In this document: in pieces, positions 37,777-46,468 of the stretch | Position numbering within the stretch: position 1 is the stretch's first letter | Layout of the letters: every line of letters begins with the position of its first letter | DNA from: Bacillota bacterium | GTDB taxonomy: Bacteria > Bacillota > Clostridia > Acetivibrionales > DTU013 | Direction of reading: 5' to 3' | Length of the DNA: 64,000 nucleotides | Assembly (NCBI GenBank): GCA_023426125.1 | Contig: JAFABI010000092.1 | Coordinates: forward strand, 1 to 64,000 | Position numbers and translations under genes: made by a program | Notes under the pieces: generated by a model | Databases searched by the model: none | Told to the model about the DNA's origin: nothing | Seen by the model: the letters and a program-made list of their open reading frames with translations, nothing else

Positions 37777-37812
37777 AATCCCTCCTGCAGCAATGTAAAA
37801 ACAGGAGGGATT
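37777..37812 (-). terminator. Terminator of the kinase-regulator operon
   Basis: Perfect 11-bp arms AATCCCTCCTG / CAGGAGGGATT with a 14-nt loop, followed on the minus strand by TTTAT. It lies about 20 nt after the response-regulator stop and separates the regulatory pair from the transport operon. Confidence 0.82.
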
Positions 37813-37833
37813 GTAATCATTTAAGTAATATGC

Positions 37834-38610
37834 TTATGGAGCGGTATTTTCATCAAACCTGCGCAGACTTGTAGGGGAAAATCCGAAATAATCCTTGAAT
37901 TGAATGTAAAAATAATTGAGGTTCAGGTAGCCCACCCCAAAAGCTATAGAGGCTATTTTCTCAGACGTACCTTCGATTCTTTCTTTTGCAACGGTAAGCC
38001 TGTAACGCATAAGATACTCTGAAAATTTCATGCCTGTTTCCTTGATAAAAATCTGTCCCAGATATGTGCTGTTCATTTTGAATTTATCGGCTACTACTTT
38101 CAGATTTATGTTCTTATTATATTCACCTTTAACAATCAGCAGCACTTTATTGGTCAGGTTTGATAATGTTGAATATTCCCTATTTAATATGAGATCAACA
38201 TTTTTTTCTTTTATTCTCTTACTTTCCAATGAGCCTTTTAAATCTTCCACAATTATGCGTTCAATTATCCTCTGCAGTTTTCCCCGGTCAATGGGCTTTA
38301 AAAGATAATCCTTGACACCTCTCAAAAAAGATTTGCGTACAAATTCAAATTCGTCATAACCACTCATCATAACATATATCGTAGGGAGGTCAAGCGCATT
38401 CAGCTTCTCGATTATGTCATACCCGCGTGCATCGTCAATGCAAACGTCAAACAGTGCTATATCAGGCTTCAGCTCCACAGCTTTTTCCACTGCTTCATGA
38501 TAATTCAATGCGGACTCTACCCTTGAAAACCCATAGCTGCTCCAGTCAATAAGTCGTTTAACTCCATCGATGATATAGGGTTCATCATCTACTATCAGCA
38601 ACCGGTACAT
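37834..38610 (-). CDS. AraC-family response regulator, locus B
   Basis: A 258-residue response regulator, much shorter than its locus A counterpart because the long middle domain is absent. The receiver domain (about 1-120) has VDDE, phospho-acceptor Asp55 in IALFDVCID and LLKP; an AraC-type double helix-turn-helix domain (about 155-255) follows, with MNSTYLGQIFIKETG and GYLNLNYFYIQFKDYFGFSP. I chose the second ATG (38610), 7 nt after GGAG; the ATG at 38616 touches the ribosome binding site. The gene overlaps the kinase gene by 26 nt. It probably activates the permease-GH operon. Confidence 0.9.
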   Translation of the reverse strand: MYRLLIVDDEPYIIDGVKRLIDWSSYGFSRVESALNYHEAVEKAVELKPDIALFDVCIDDARGYDIIEKLNALDLPTIYVMMSGYDEFEFVRKSFLRGVKDYLLKPIDRGKLQRIIERIIVEDLKGSLESKRIKEKNVDLILNREYSTLSNLTNKVLLIVKGEYNKNINLKVVADKFKMNSTYLGQIFIKETGMKFSEYLMRYRLTVAKERIEGTSEKIASIAFGVGYLNLNYFYIQFKDYFGFSPTSLRRFDENTAP

Positions 38611-40351
38611 ATTCATTCTCCTTCTTTAAAAATATAGTTATTGAAATAGTTATACCAGCCTCAACATTGTTGCTCATTTCCATCTTTAACCTGCTTCCGT
38701 AAAAAAAGCTAAGCCTTGAATAAACATTTTTCAGACCTATGCTGCTGTTGTCGGAGTTATCATTTTCATTGCTGCCAAGCCAGCTGTTTATTTTGTCAAA
38801 TCTTTCCCTGTCAATTTTTTCACCATTGTTGACTATTTTAAAAACAGTCTTTTCTTCATCCATCTTTCCGCTTATCAGAAGCAAATTATAATCGCAGGAT
38901 CTGTCGAAGCCATGGACAAAGAAATTTTCCACCAGAGGCTGCATCCAGAATTTAATGGTCTCCATTGCACGTACATCCTCATCCACATCAATCTGGTAAT
39001 AGAATGTTCCCCGGAATTTGAACTCCATTATTTTAAGGTACTTTGTAAGCATATCAAGTTCATTTTCTACAGTAATTACATCTTTGTTTTTTACCACTTC
39101 TCGCAGCATGCTGCCGAGATTATAGACAACTTCGGCCACACTGTTATCGTGGTTTACCAGTGCATGAGACCGTATAACCTCCAGGGTATTATACAGAAAA
39201 TGAGGGTTTATCTGCTGCTGGAGGGCTTTCATTTCGGCTTCCTTTTGCTTCAGCTTTAAAATATATTCCTTCCGGATATGCTCCTCCAACTGCTCCGACA
39301 TATCATTGAGCTTTCCGGCTATTATACCGAATTCATCCTTTCGTCTTTTTGTATCGATTTTAACAAATTTACCTGATTTCGCCTTATCTATAGCCCGTGT
39401 AATTAGATTGAGATATCTTGCGTCATAAGACATACGCATGGCAATCAGCAGCGTTATGGAAACAAAAATAAATAAAATTCCAGATAAAACAAACAAAAAT
39501 ACCGAACCGTTTTGAATCACAATGTCACTGTCTTTGACCAGTGAGACCATTTTAAAACCATACTGCTCGGAGGTATAAACACTATAATATATTTTCCGTA
39601 AAAACCCGGAATCCAGTTTTCCGCCGGTTTTTACACTGTTATAGATATACCTGAATTTTTGCTGCAGTTCAACATCCGTATCAGAAAAAAGTTCCCCATC
39701 CTTGCTCATTACTGCAACATGGACAATGGGATTTCGGTTCAGATTGCCAAAAATTGATTCCGCCCTGATGAGAAAACTTACCTCTCCCAATGTAACAGTC
39801 ATATCACCTGGCTGGGAGATCTTTTTTATATAGCTGTAGCCCTGTGCTATATCGTTTTTCATTGCCGTTTCATTGGGAATGCGGAATTTTACCTGTGAAT
39901 TTCCATTGCTTTCATAAGAAATAAAATTTGAATTTTTAGAAGTCAGAAATAATATCTGGGAAATAGAGTACTGATTGGAACTCACAAAGCTTTTAATGTC
40001 CTGAATAAAACTGCTGCCCGTATCCTCCGCACTCACTTCCTCCATTCTTCTTTTCATATAGGTCTCGGCATTATTTCCAAAAAAACGCAGAAAATCCTGC
40101 AATACCATTCGGTTTTGATCAGAGTAAAGGCTGAGGAAATACCCGTCTATTTTCTGAATATTGAGTAATATGCTATCCTGTGCATTTTCAAATTCTTGCA
40201 GCGTTTCCTGCTTGATTCGCTCCACATGACTGTTTAATATAAGCTGGAAAAGTACAATACCAACAACAGTACAAACCAAAAGCAGCGACAAAGTATACAC
40301 AATAAAAGGCTTACGGTATACCCGCTTCTTTAAAAACTCCAGCATGTGCAT
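38585..40351 (-). CDS. YesM-type sensor histidine kinase, locus B
   Basis: A 588-residue sensor kinase. Transmembrane helices at about 16-38 and 282-305 flank an extracellular sensing region; a HAMP linker follows (about 305-360). The phospho-acceptor His is in QQINPHFLYNTLEVIRSHAL, and the ATPase domain carries PLVENFFVHGFD and SSIGLKNVYSRL. It is transcribed with and overlaps its regulator. The divergent, separately placed binding protein gene just upstream is a good candidate for a sensory partner. Two ATGs 6 nt apart are possible starts. Confidence 0.9.
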   Translation of the reverse strand: MHMLEFLKKRVYRKPFIVYTLSLLLVCTVVGIVLFQLILNSHVERIKQETLQEFENAQDSILLNIQKIDGYFLSLYSDQNRMVLQDFLRFFGNNAETYMKRRMEEVSAEDTGSSFIQDIKSFVSSNQYSISQILFLTSKNSNFISYESNGNSQVKFRIPNETAMKNDIAQGYSYIKKISQPGDMTVTLGEVSFLIRAESIFGNLNRNPIVHVAVMSKDGELFSDTDVELQQKFRYIYNSVKTGGKLDSGFLRKIYYSVYTSEQYGFKMVSLVKDSDIVIQNGSVFLFVLSGILFIFVSITLLIAMRMSYDARYLNLITRAIDKAKSGKFVKIDTKRRKDEFGIIAGKLNDMSEQLEEHIRKEYILKLKQKEAEMKALQQQINPHFLYNTLEVIRSHALVNHDNSVAEVVYNLGSMLREVVKNKDVITVENELDMLTKYLKIMEFKFRGTFYYQIDVDEDVRAMETIKFWMQPLVENFFVHGFDRSCDYNLLLISGKMDEEKTVFKIVNNGEKIDRERFDKINSWLGSNENDNSDNSSIGLKNVYSRLSFFYGSRLKMEMSNNVEAGITISITIFLKKENEYVPVADSR

Positions 40352-40546
40352 TTCGCCTTTCGCTTAATTTGTCTCATATCATATATCTTATTTCTAATAC
40401 GTTATATTAAACAGTATATATTTGTTATATTATAGTATAATAACATCATATTCAAGCGGGTATTTTTGGGTTATTCTCTCTCTCCGGTATATTTCATGCT
40501 ATTATATATATATTAAATATTATTCACCGGAAAGGGAGGTATTCAA
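40352..40546. promoter_or_regulatory. Divergent control region, kinase / second binding protein
   Basis: About 195 very AT-rich bases between divergent genes. GGGAGGT precedes the binding-protein ATG by 6 nt. Several TATAAT-like runs occur on both strands (for example around 40425-40445 and 40500-40515), so promoters cannot be pinned down by eye. Confidence 0.45.
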
Positions 40547-42046
40547 ATGAAACTAAAAGAAACATTTATAATTTGTATTGCCTTGCTTTTTATGCTGTCT
40601 GTATCCGGATGCAGTAACAACCTCCCTCCGGACTCTGCTATTAATACCGGTAAAAAGTCCGTCTCATCACCCGTGACATTAAAATATTTCACGATCGGAA
40701 CTCCGGACGCGGATCTGAAAATAGTAAACAATGAATTGAACAAATTGCTTGAAAAAAATATCAATATTAAAATAGAGTATAATAAAATCAACTGGAGCGA
40801 CTATGGCCGGTTTCTGTCAAACATGATCAATTCCGGAGCTGATTTCGACATTGCTTTTTCAAGTGAAGGCGATCAGGCGGATTATTCCGCAAACGCCAGA
40901 AAAGGTGCATTTATGGCACTTAACCCCTACCTTGATACGCTGGGAAAGGAAATGTACTCCGTCATCAATCCCCTTCTCTGGGAAGGCGTTAGAATCAATG
41001 ATAAAATTTATGGTGTTCCTACCAATAAAGAAGTGGCCGTACCCGAATGGTGGATTTACAAGAAAGACCTTGTTGATAAATACGATATTGATATTTCCGG
41101 ATATACCACCCTTGAATCTTTAGAAACCCTTTTCAGGCTCATGCAACAGAACGAACCCGAATATACCGTCATGGAGCTGGACCAGTCTTCACACAATTTT
41201 TTTGTATTGGAAGATTATGAGTATATCCTCAACAAAGATATTCCCCTTATGGTCCGATCTACAGACAAAAGCCTTAAAATTGTCAATATTTTTGAAACGG
41301 ATTTAACAAGAAAAACCCTGGATACACTGCGCAAATATTATAAAGCAGGCTATATTAACGAGGATGCTGCGGTAAGATCAAACCCAGGACTTATAAAAGG
41401 CCAGCATGTCTTCTGGAGGGCCAGAGGAGCAGGACCCTATGCAACTGCTTCATGGTCAAAAGATACGGGTTATGAAGTGGTTGCACAGCAGGTTTCTTCT
41501 ACTACTGTAACTACAGAATCAGCCCGGGGAGGAATAATGGCGGTCAGCTCCCACACTAAAAATCCTGAGGCCTGTATAAGATTTTTAAACTACCTGAACA
41601 CAAATCCTGAAGTCAGAAATTTGCTTAACTACGGTATTGAAGGCATACATTATGATTTGACGGAAAACGGACAGGTGTCCGTAAGAGAAGACAGCGGTTA
41701 TGCCGGTGTCACATATACCCAGGGAAACTGGTTTATCTTAAAAACACTGAAGGGTGATCCTCAAAACAAATGGGAGGAATTCAAACAGTTTAATAATTCT
41801 GCCATAAAATCGGAAGCCCTGAATTTCACTCCGGATGTTTCCAATCCTTCAATCAGTTCAAAACTAGACTCTGTTTCCAAGGTGACAAGGAAATTCTATC
41901 CGGCATTGATGACCGGAACCATTGATCCCGCCACCTGGCTTCCTATCTTTCTGAAAGAATTGAAAGGGGCTGGCATTGATGATTTAAAAGCTGTTTTTCA
42001 GCAGCAAATGGATCTGTGGAAATCAAAAAAACAAAGGGGTCCATAA
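40547..42046 (+). CDS. Second substrate-binding lipoprotein, divergent from sensor kinase
   Basis: A 499-residue lipoprotein binding protein: signal peptide with lipobox MLSVSGC, then the family 1 solute-binding fold. It shares length and many positions with the locus B binding protein (for example IEYNKINWSDYGRFLSNMIN, LNYGIEGIHYDL, FNNSAIKSEAL). It has no permease of its own. It may either share the locus B channel with a different ligand preference or present ligand to the adjacent sensor kinase. The sensory role is inference from its divergent position. Confidence 0.88.
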   Translation: MKLKETFIICIALLFMLSVSGCSNNLPPDSAINTGKKSVSSPVTLKYFTIGTPDADLKIVNNELNKLLEKNINIKIEYNKINWSDYGRFLSNMINSGADFDIAFSSEGDQADYSANARKGAFMALNPYLDTLGKEMYSVINPLLWEGVRINDKIYGVPTNKEVAVPEWWIYKKDLVDKYDIDISGYTTLESLETLFRLMQQNEPEYTVMELDQSSHNFFVLEDYEYILNKDIPLMVRSTDKSLKIVNIFETDLTRKTLDTLRKYYKAGYINEDAAVRSNPGLIKGQHVFWRARGAGPYATASWSKDTGYEVVAQQVSSTTVTTESARGGIMAVSSHTKNPEACIRFLNYLNTNPEVRNLLNYGIEGIHYDLTENGQVSVREDSGYAGVTYTQGNWFILKTLKGDPQNKWEEFKQFNNSAIKSEALNFTPDVSNPSISSKLDSVSKVTRKFYPALMTGTIDPATWLPIFLKELKGAGIDDLKAVFQQQMDLWKSKKQRGP

Positions 42047-42154
42047 GCTCTTTGACCTGAATAGCTTCCCACCGGTCTCCCAGGCCGCCGCAGATGAGCA
42101 TCTTGGTATACGTAGGTATGATCGCCTTTTACAATATACTTTTAAATTTTAGCT

Positions 42155-42542
42155 TTATGGACTTACATAGTCCAGAGGATTTGTCAGTTTTCCATCCTTC
42201 CTCACTTCAAAATGAAGATGGGGTCCGGTAGAAAGACCGGTACTACCGACTTTTGCAATTGTATCCCCTGCCTCCACTTTATCTCCTTTACTGACCAGAA
42301 CCTTACTGCTGTGGGCATACAAGGTTGAAATACCACCTCCATGGTCTATAATCAAACAAATCCTGTGCCACTGAAGTATCCGTTTTTTTCGCTATACTTT
42401 CCACTTCAACCGGTGAACATTCTTTTTCATTTGAGTTAAAATTCTCAGCAGATTGCTCCAAATTCCCCTTGTTCTTCTCATCTGGCACGGGTGTTCGGTC
42501 TTCTTGTCCATCCTTATCACTAGTTTTCTTATCTTCGTTCAT
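42155..42542 (-). pseudogene. M23 metallopeptidase remnant (right copy)
   Basis: The N-terminal part (42542 down to about 42365) is a hydrophilic Asp/Glu/Lys-rich leader that breaks at TSVAQDL. The sequence continues in another frame with HGGGISTLYAHSSKVL, then KGDKVEAGDTIAKVGSTG and GPHLHFEVRKDGKLTNPLDY, the catalytic C-terminus of an M23 endopeptidase with its HxH pair. The membrane segment, the first zinc ligand region and most of the middle are missing, so an internal deletion plus frameshift destroyed the gene. Confidence 0.78.
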
Positions 42543-42988
42543 ACCTAACCTCCCCTCTATTTACAGCAGCATAATTACATTTCATGCCCATAAAAAATTA
42601 AAGCATGCCAAAAACGCTGCTGATATTCCGTTAGAAAAGCATATTGCTTGTAGGATAAAAAACGCCAGCTTTAATAGACAACTCCGCAAACTTTAGACTA
42701 GTTACATACAATGGTAATTTCTTTATACAGCCATTGACGGTAACAAATCCGTGAATTTAACGTATTGTTTGTATTTACCTGCATTGAAACGAAAACAAAG
42801 AAAAGAGAACAAATGAAGAATTAAAACCTTAGAAAAGCGTAAATTAAATAGTTCCAAGTAAATGCCGGATGTGGGGCTAACATTGGGTGATATTTTTGAC
42901 AATGCCACTATCTTTTGAAAAAACACCTTTAATTTTTTTAATACTTTACTTAAATTCACCGTGGTTTTTCTTTGATTGAAAGCATACT
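42543..42988. other. Unassigned 450-base stretch
   Basis: AT-rich sequence between the M23 remnant and the cad control region. A 90-codon open frame exists on the minus strand but lacks a ribosome binding site and resembles no family. I see no RNA or repeat here apart from the start of the duplicated cad control region at about 42985. Confidence 0.4.
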
Positions 42989-43063
42989 TGAACATTCCTT
43001 CATATTTATATTGACAACCGAACTGAAAGGAAATATAATATATATGAACACTTGCTCATATAT
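42989..43063 (+). promoter_or_regulatory. cad promoter with two ArsR-type operators
   Basis: A near-consensus promoter: TTGACA at 43011-43016, 17-bp spacer, TATAAT at 43034-43039. Upstream, TGAACATTCCTTCA (42989-43002) fits the ArsR/SmtB operator pattern TGAA-N6-TTCA. Overlapping the start site is a perfect inverted repeat ATATATGA-N8-TCATATAT (43040-43063). Both would let a CadC-type repressor block the ATPase operon until metal binds. Confidence 0.8.
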
Positions 43064-43092
43064 TCACCCAAATAGATAGAAGGGGAAGAAAA

Positions 43093-43236
43093 ATGAGAGT
43101 TTTAAAGCAGGCAAGGCTTGTTAAGTTTAGAAAGGAAGGCAAGGTTGTCTACTATTCGCAGGAGGATGAGCATATTAAGCATATATTTGACCAGGGTTTA
43201 CTGCATATTTCAGAGAATAAGAAAGAAGGGGTTTAA
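43093..43236 (+). pseudogene. CadC/ArsR-family C-terminal stub
   Basis: A 47-codon ORF corresponding to the last third of the intact repressor at 48082-48450 (RVLKQARLVKFRK, KVVYYS, DEHIKHIFDQGLLHISE), about 85% identical by eye. It lacks the N-terminal metal Cys residues and most of the helix-turn-helix. It keeps the alpha-5 metal-site spacing D-x-H-x10-H-x2-E approximately. It begins ATG directly after the cad control region and its stop abuts the ATPase start codon. The stub may only serve translational coupling, or it may be junk from an in-place deletion. Confidence 0.85.
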
Positions 43237-45588
43237 ATGGCTGCAAAAATTAAGAAGGAATTGTTGCTTGAAGGATTGGACTGTGCAAACTGCGCAGCAA
43301 AGATTGAACAAAAGGTCAATAATTTGGATTCGGTAAACACCGCCACTGTAAATTTCATGACAAAGACCTTAACGATTGAAACTGAATTGACCGCCAAAGT
43401 CGATGAAATCATCCGGGATGCCACGGATATTATAAAAAAGCTTGAACCGGATGTTACAGTGAAAGAAAAGATTATCGCACAAGGTGAAAAAAAGACTTTG
43501 ATACTAAACGGACTGGACTGCTCCAACTGTGCTGCTAAAATTGAAAAGGAAGTTGGAAATATTGCCGGTGTCAAATCCGCTGCCGTTGATTTTGTTTCTA
43601 AGAAACTGACCATTGAGTTTAGCAGTAAGCATGAAGAGAAGAGGATCTTCGAAGAAGCCTCGAAAATTGCCAAGCGTATAGAATCAGGCATAAAAGTGGT
43701 GGAAGATGATAAAAGCAGCGAAAAAGAAGAGGAAGAAGGAATCAATAAGAAGGAAATCATCCGGCTTGGGATAGGTGCGCTTCTTTTCGGAGTGGGAGTG
43801 ATATTCAGCTTTCCCTTCTGGGCAGAGCTTTCGATATTTCTCATAAGCTATATACTGGTAGGCGGAGAGGTTGTTTTAAAAGCTGCAAAGAATATCGTAA
43901 GAGGTCAGGTATTTGATGAAAACTTTTTAATGAGCGTTGCCACCATTGGAGCCTTTGCTATTCAGGAATTCCCGGAAGGTGTGGCGGTTATGCTCTTCTA
44001 CCAGGTAGGAGAACTCTTTCAGGATATCGCTGTAAACCGTTCCAGAAGATCCATAAAGGCGTTGATGGATATCCGGCCGGACTATGCCAATCTGAAAATC
44101 GGTGATGAAGAAAAGACCGTATCCCCTGAAGAAGTAAAAATCGGAGATATTATCATCGTAAAACCCGGCGAAAGGGTTCCATTGGATGGCAAAGTCCTGG
44201 ATGGCAAGTCCATGATGGACACCTCTGCTTTAACCGGGGAATCGGTTCCCCGCGAGGTGGAGGAAGGTAATGATGTGCTGTCCGGCTTCATCAATAAGAA
44301 TGGTTTGTTGACCGTAGAAGTTACAAAAGAATTTGGTGAATCCACAGTCGCCAAAATTCTTGACCTGGTCCAGAACGCAAGCAGTAAGAAGGCTCCTACT
44401 GAAAACTTCATTACCAAGTTCGCAAGGTACTATACACCTGTTGTCGTATTCGCAGCACTGGCGCTAGCAGTAATTCCGCCGCTGGTAATCCCTGGAGCTA
44501 CCTTTTCCGATTGGATTTACAGAGCCCTGGTATTTCTGGTTATCTCCTGCCCCTGTGCATTGGTTATTTCTATCCCCCTCGGTTTCTTTGGCGGAATTGG
44601 CGGAGCCTCCAAAAATGGCATCCTGGTTAAAGGAAGCAACTATCTTGAGGCTTTAAACTCAGTTGATACCGTTGTTTTTGACAAAACCGGTACCCTTACA
44701 AAGGGCGTATTTAAGGTAACAAAAGTTATGGACTACGACGCTACACCAGATATAACGTTATTGGAAGCTGCCGCCTATGCGGAAAGCTATTCCAATCACC
44801 CAATAGCCCTATCCATCCTCAAAGAATATGGTAAAGAAGTCAATAAAAATGAAATCGAAAACTATGAGGAGATTTCAGGTCACGGAATTAAGGTTAAAGC
44901 ACGGGATCATGTGATCCTTGCAGGAAATTCCAAGCTGATGAAGAAGGAAGATATAGACTATGATGAAGTAAATACTACAGGAACGGTGGTTCATGTTGCG
45001 ATTGACGGAAAATATGCAGGGCTTATTATCATCTCCGACGAGGTCAAGGAAGATGCACCGAAGGCAATGAAAGCATTGAAGGCGATTGGAATTAAAAAGC
45101 TGGTCATGCTTACCGGTGACAGCAAGTCGGTAGGTACAGCGGTCGGTCAATACCTTGGCTTGGATGAAGTCCATTCCGAGCTTCTTCCTCACCAAAAGGT
45201 AGAAAAGCTGGAGGAACTGGACAAGAAGAAAGCTCCTAAAGGGAAACTGGTATTTGTGGGTGACGGCATCAATGATGCCCCTGTCCTTGCAAGAGCAGAC
45301 ATCGGCGTTGCCATGGGAGGACTTGGCTCGGATGCGGCTATTGAAGCTGCCGATGTCGTTTTAATGACAGATGAACCTACCAAGCTGGTTAGTGCCATAA
45401 AAATTGCCAAAAGAACCCGGATTATCGTCTGGCAGAACATTTTCTTCGCTCTGGCAGTGAAGGGTGTTGTGCTTCTCCTTGGTGCAGGCGGTATTGCCAC
45501 CATGTGGGAAGCGGTGTTTGCCGACGTAGGTGTTGCCGTCCTTGCGATACTCAATGCCATGCGGGTTATGAAGGTTGAAAAACTTTGA
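43237..45588 (+). CDS. cadA: Cd2+/Zn2+ (Pb2+) exporting P1B-type ATPase
   Basis: A 783-residue heavy-metal pump. Two HMA domains open the protein, each with a CxxC metal site (Cys16/Cys19 in GLDCANCAAKIE; Cys95/Cys98 in GLDCSNCAAKIE), so the N-terminus looks duplicated. The transmembrane metal site is the CPC motif Cys438-Pro-Cys440 in VISCPCALVISIPL, the Zn/Cd/Pb form. The phosphorylated Asp482 is in DKTGTLTKG; also seen are TGES, HP in SNHPIALS and GDGINDAPVL. It would expel Cd2+, Zn2+ or Pb2+ using ATP. Its ATG directly follows the CadC stub stop, behind an ArsR-controlled promoter. Confidence 0.93.
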   Translation: MAAKIKKELLLEGLDCANCAAKIEQKVNNLDSVNTATVNFMTKTLTIETELTAKVDEIIRDATDIIKKLEPDVTVKEKIIAQGEKKTLILNGLDCSNCAAKIEKEVGNIAGVKSAAVDFVSKKLTIEFSSKHEEKRIFEEASKIAKRIESGIKVVEDDKSSEKEEEEGINKKEIIRLGIGALLFGVGVIFSFPFWAELSIFLISYILVGGEVVLKAAKNIVRGQVFDENFLMSVATIGAFAIQEFPEGVAVMLFYQVGELFQDIAVNRSRRSIKALMDIRPDYANLKIGDEEKTVSPEEVKIGDIIIVKPGERVPLDGKVLDGKSMMDTSALTGESVPREVEEGNDVLSGFINKNGLLTVEVTKEFGESTVAKILDLVQNASSKKAPTENFITKFARYYTPVVVFAALALAVIPPLVIPGATFSDWIYRALVFLVISCPCALVISIPLGFFGGIGGASKNGILVKGSNYLEALNSVDTVVFDKTGTLTKGVFKVTKVMDYDATPDITLLEAAAYAESYSNHPIALSILKEYGKEVNKNEIENYEEISGHGIKVKARDHVILAGNSKLMKKEDIDYDEVNTTGTVVHVAIDGKYAGLIIISDEVKEDAPKAMKALKAIGIKKLVMLTGDSKSVGTAVGQYLGLDEVHSELLPHQKVEKLEELDKKKAPKGKLVFVGDGINDAPVLARADIGVAMGGLGSDAAIEAADVVLMTDEPTKLVSAIKIAKRTRIIVWQNIFFALAVKGVVLLLGAGGIATMWEAVFADVGVAVLAILNAMRVMKVEKL

Positions 45589-45642
45589 CAAAGGGCAGCC
45601 CAAAAGGCTGCTCTTTCTGAATATATGACAGGGGGTATCCAT

Positions 45643-46248
45643 ATGCAGCTAAAAAACATACTGTCTCTGCTTCTGCTTTTAACCTTTGGCTTTTCCTATT
45701 TGGTGAAGCTATTCATCCTTTCCAGAAGAAACAACATCCATGCCGATGTGTTGGGTAGAGCGAATAAAGATGCGAAGATACGGGCTGCCGAAGGTTTTGT
45801 CAGGTTGGCAACCTTCGCATGGCTTTTCGTATGGGTCCTGGAAATCTTCTTTGAAAAAGCACTGGAAAAGTTTGATGCTCTATGGCACCACAATGCTTAC
45901 ACCGAGTATGCCGGACTCTTTATTACGACCCTTGGCCTATTGGTATTTATTATTGCCATGGTTCACATGAAAACTTCCTGGAGGGTAGGCATCGACAAGC
46001 AGACCAAAACGTCACTGATTACTTATGGTATTTACAGATTCAGCAGAAATCCGGCCTTTGTCGGCTTTGATCTAATGTTTATCGGTTTATTTATAACCTA
46101 TACCTGTTTTCTGACTTTGCTTATTATGTTGGCAAACATCCTGGCCTTCCACCTTCTCATTTTACAGGAAGAAAGGCATTTAACCCTTATCTTTAAAGAG
46201 GAGTATATTGACTATAAGTTAAAAACCCCCAGATATTTTTTGAGATAA
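45643..46248 (+). CDS. Isoprenylcysteine carboxyl methyltransferase-family membrane protein
   Basis: A 201-residue integral membrane protein of the ICMT/PEMT-like methyltransferase group. Five or so hydrophobic segments are visible. The C-terminal signature GIYRFSRNPAFVGFDLMFIG and the final LQEERHLTLIFKEEYIDYKL contain the SAM-binding residues conserved in the family (RNP...E-E). Bacterial members of this group are often found next to metal resistance genes, but their substrate is unknown. GGGGGT lies about 8 nt before the ATG at 45643; an upstream in-frame ATG at 45625 is less likely. It follows cadA by 54 nt and is probably in the same transcript. Confidence 0.8.
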   Translation: MQLKNILSLLLLLTFGFSYLVKLFILSRRNNIHADVLGRANKDAKIRAAEGFVRLATFAWLFVWVLEIFFEKALEKFDALWHHNAYTEYAGLFITTLGLLVFIIAMVHMKTSWRVGIDKQTKTSLITYGIYRFSRNPAFVGFDLMFIGLFITYTCFLTLLIMLANILAFHLLILQEERHLTLIFKEEYIDYKLKTPRYFLR

Positions 46249-46324
46249 AGGGCTTTATACAAACTTCATGTTTTGTTGCCATATATAGACCTGAAAGGCA
46301 AACCAAATTTCGGCGGTGTATAAA

Positions 46325-46468
46325 ATGAATTTAAGCCTCAGAGTAAAACTAACCTTAACTTTTCTGTTCGTTGCATTGATTTCGGTTTTTATGACGAGCA
46401 TTATGGCAAACTTCCTGCTTGAAAAGCAGTTTAGACAATATATCGTTCAAAAGCTGAATTATACTTGA
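46325..46468 (+). pseudogene. Sensor histidine kinase N-terminal fragment
   Basis: 47 codons: MNLSLRVKLTLTFLFVALIS and on through a hydrophobic helix ending MANFLLEKQFRQYIVQ, which resembles the first transmembrane helix and start of the extracellular region of BaeS/CpxA-type kinases. The frame is closed by a stop lying inside the duplicated cad control sequence (ATACTTGAACATTC). The kinase was thus cut by arrival of that repressor region rather than by the IS element 17 nt further on. Confidence 0.6.

Noticed and set aside
42047..42154. Possible coding remnant on the minus strand reading TYTKMLICGGLGDRWEAIQV
   Set aside because: It looks protein-like but matches nothing I know and has no start signal.
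42723..42995. 90-codon minus-strand frame before the cad region
   Set aside because: No ribosome binding site; overlaps the cad operator and its sequence looks random.
43233..43844. 203-codon minus-strand frame opposite cadA
   Set aside because: Shadow of the HMA domains; Ser/Phe-rich with no family.
43237..45588. Copper-exporting (CopA) identity for the P-type ATPase
   Set aside because: The region after CPC (ALVISIPLGFFGG), the GLDCANCAAKIE-type HMA motifs and the linked CadC regulator fit the Cd/Zn/Pb group better.
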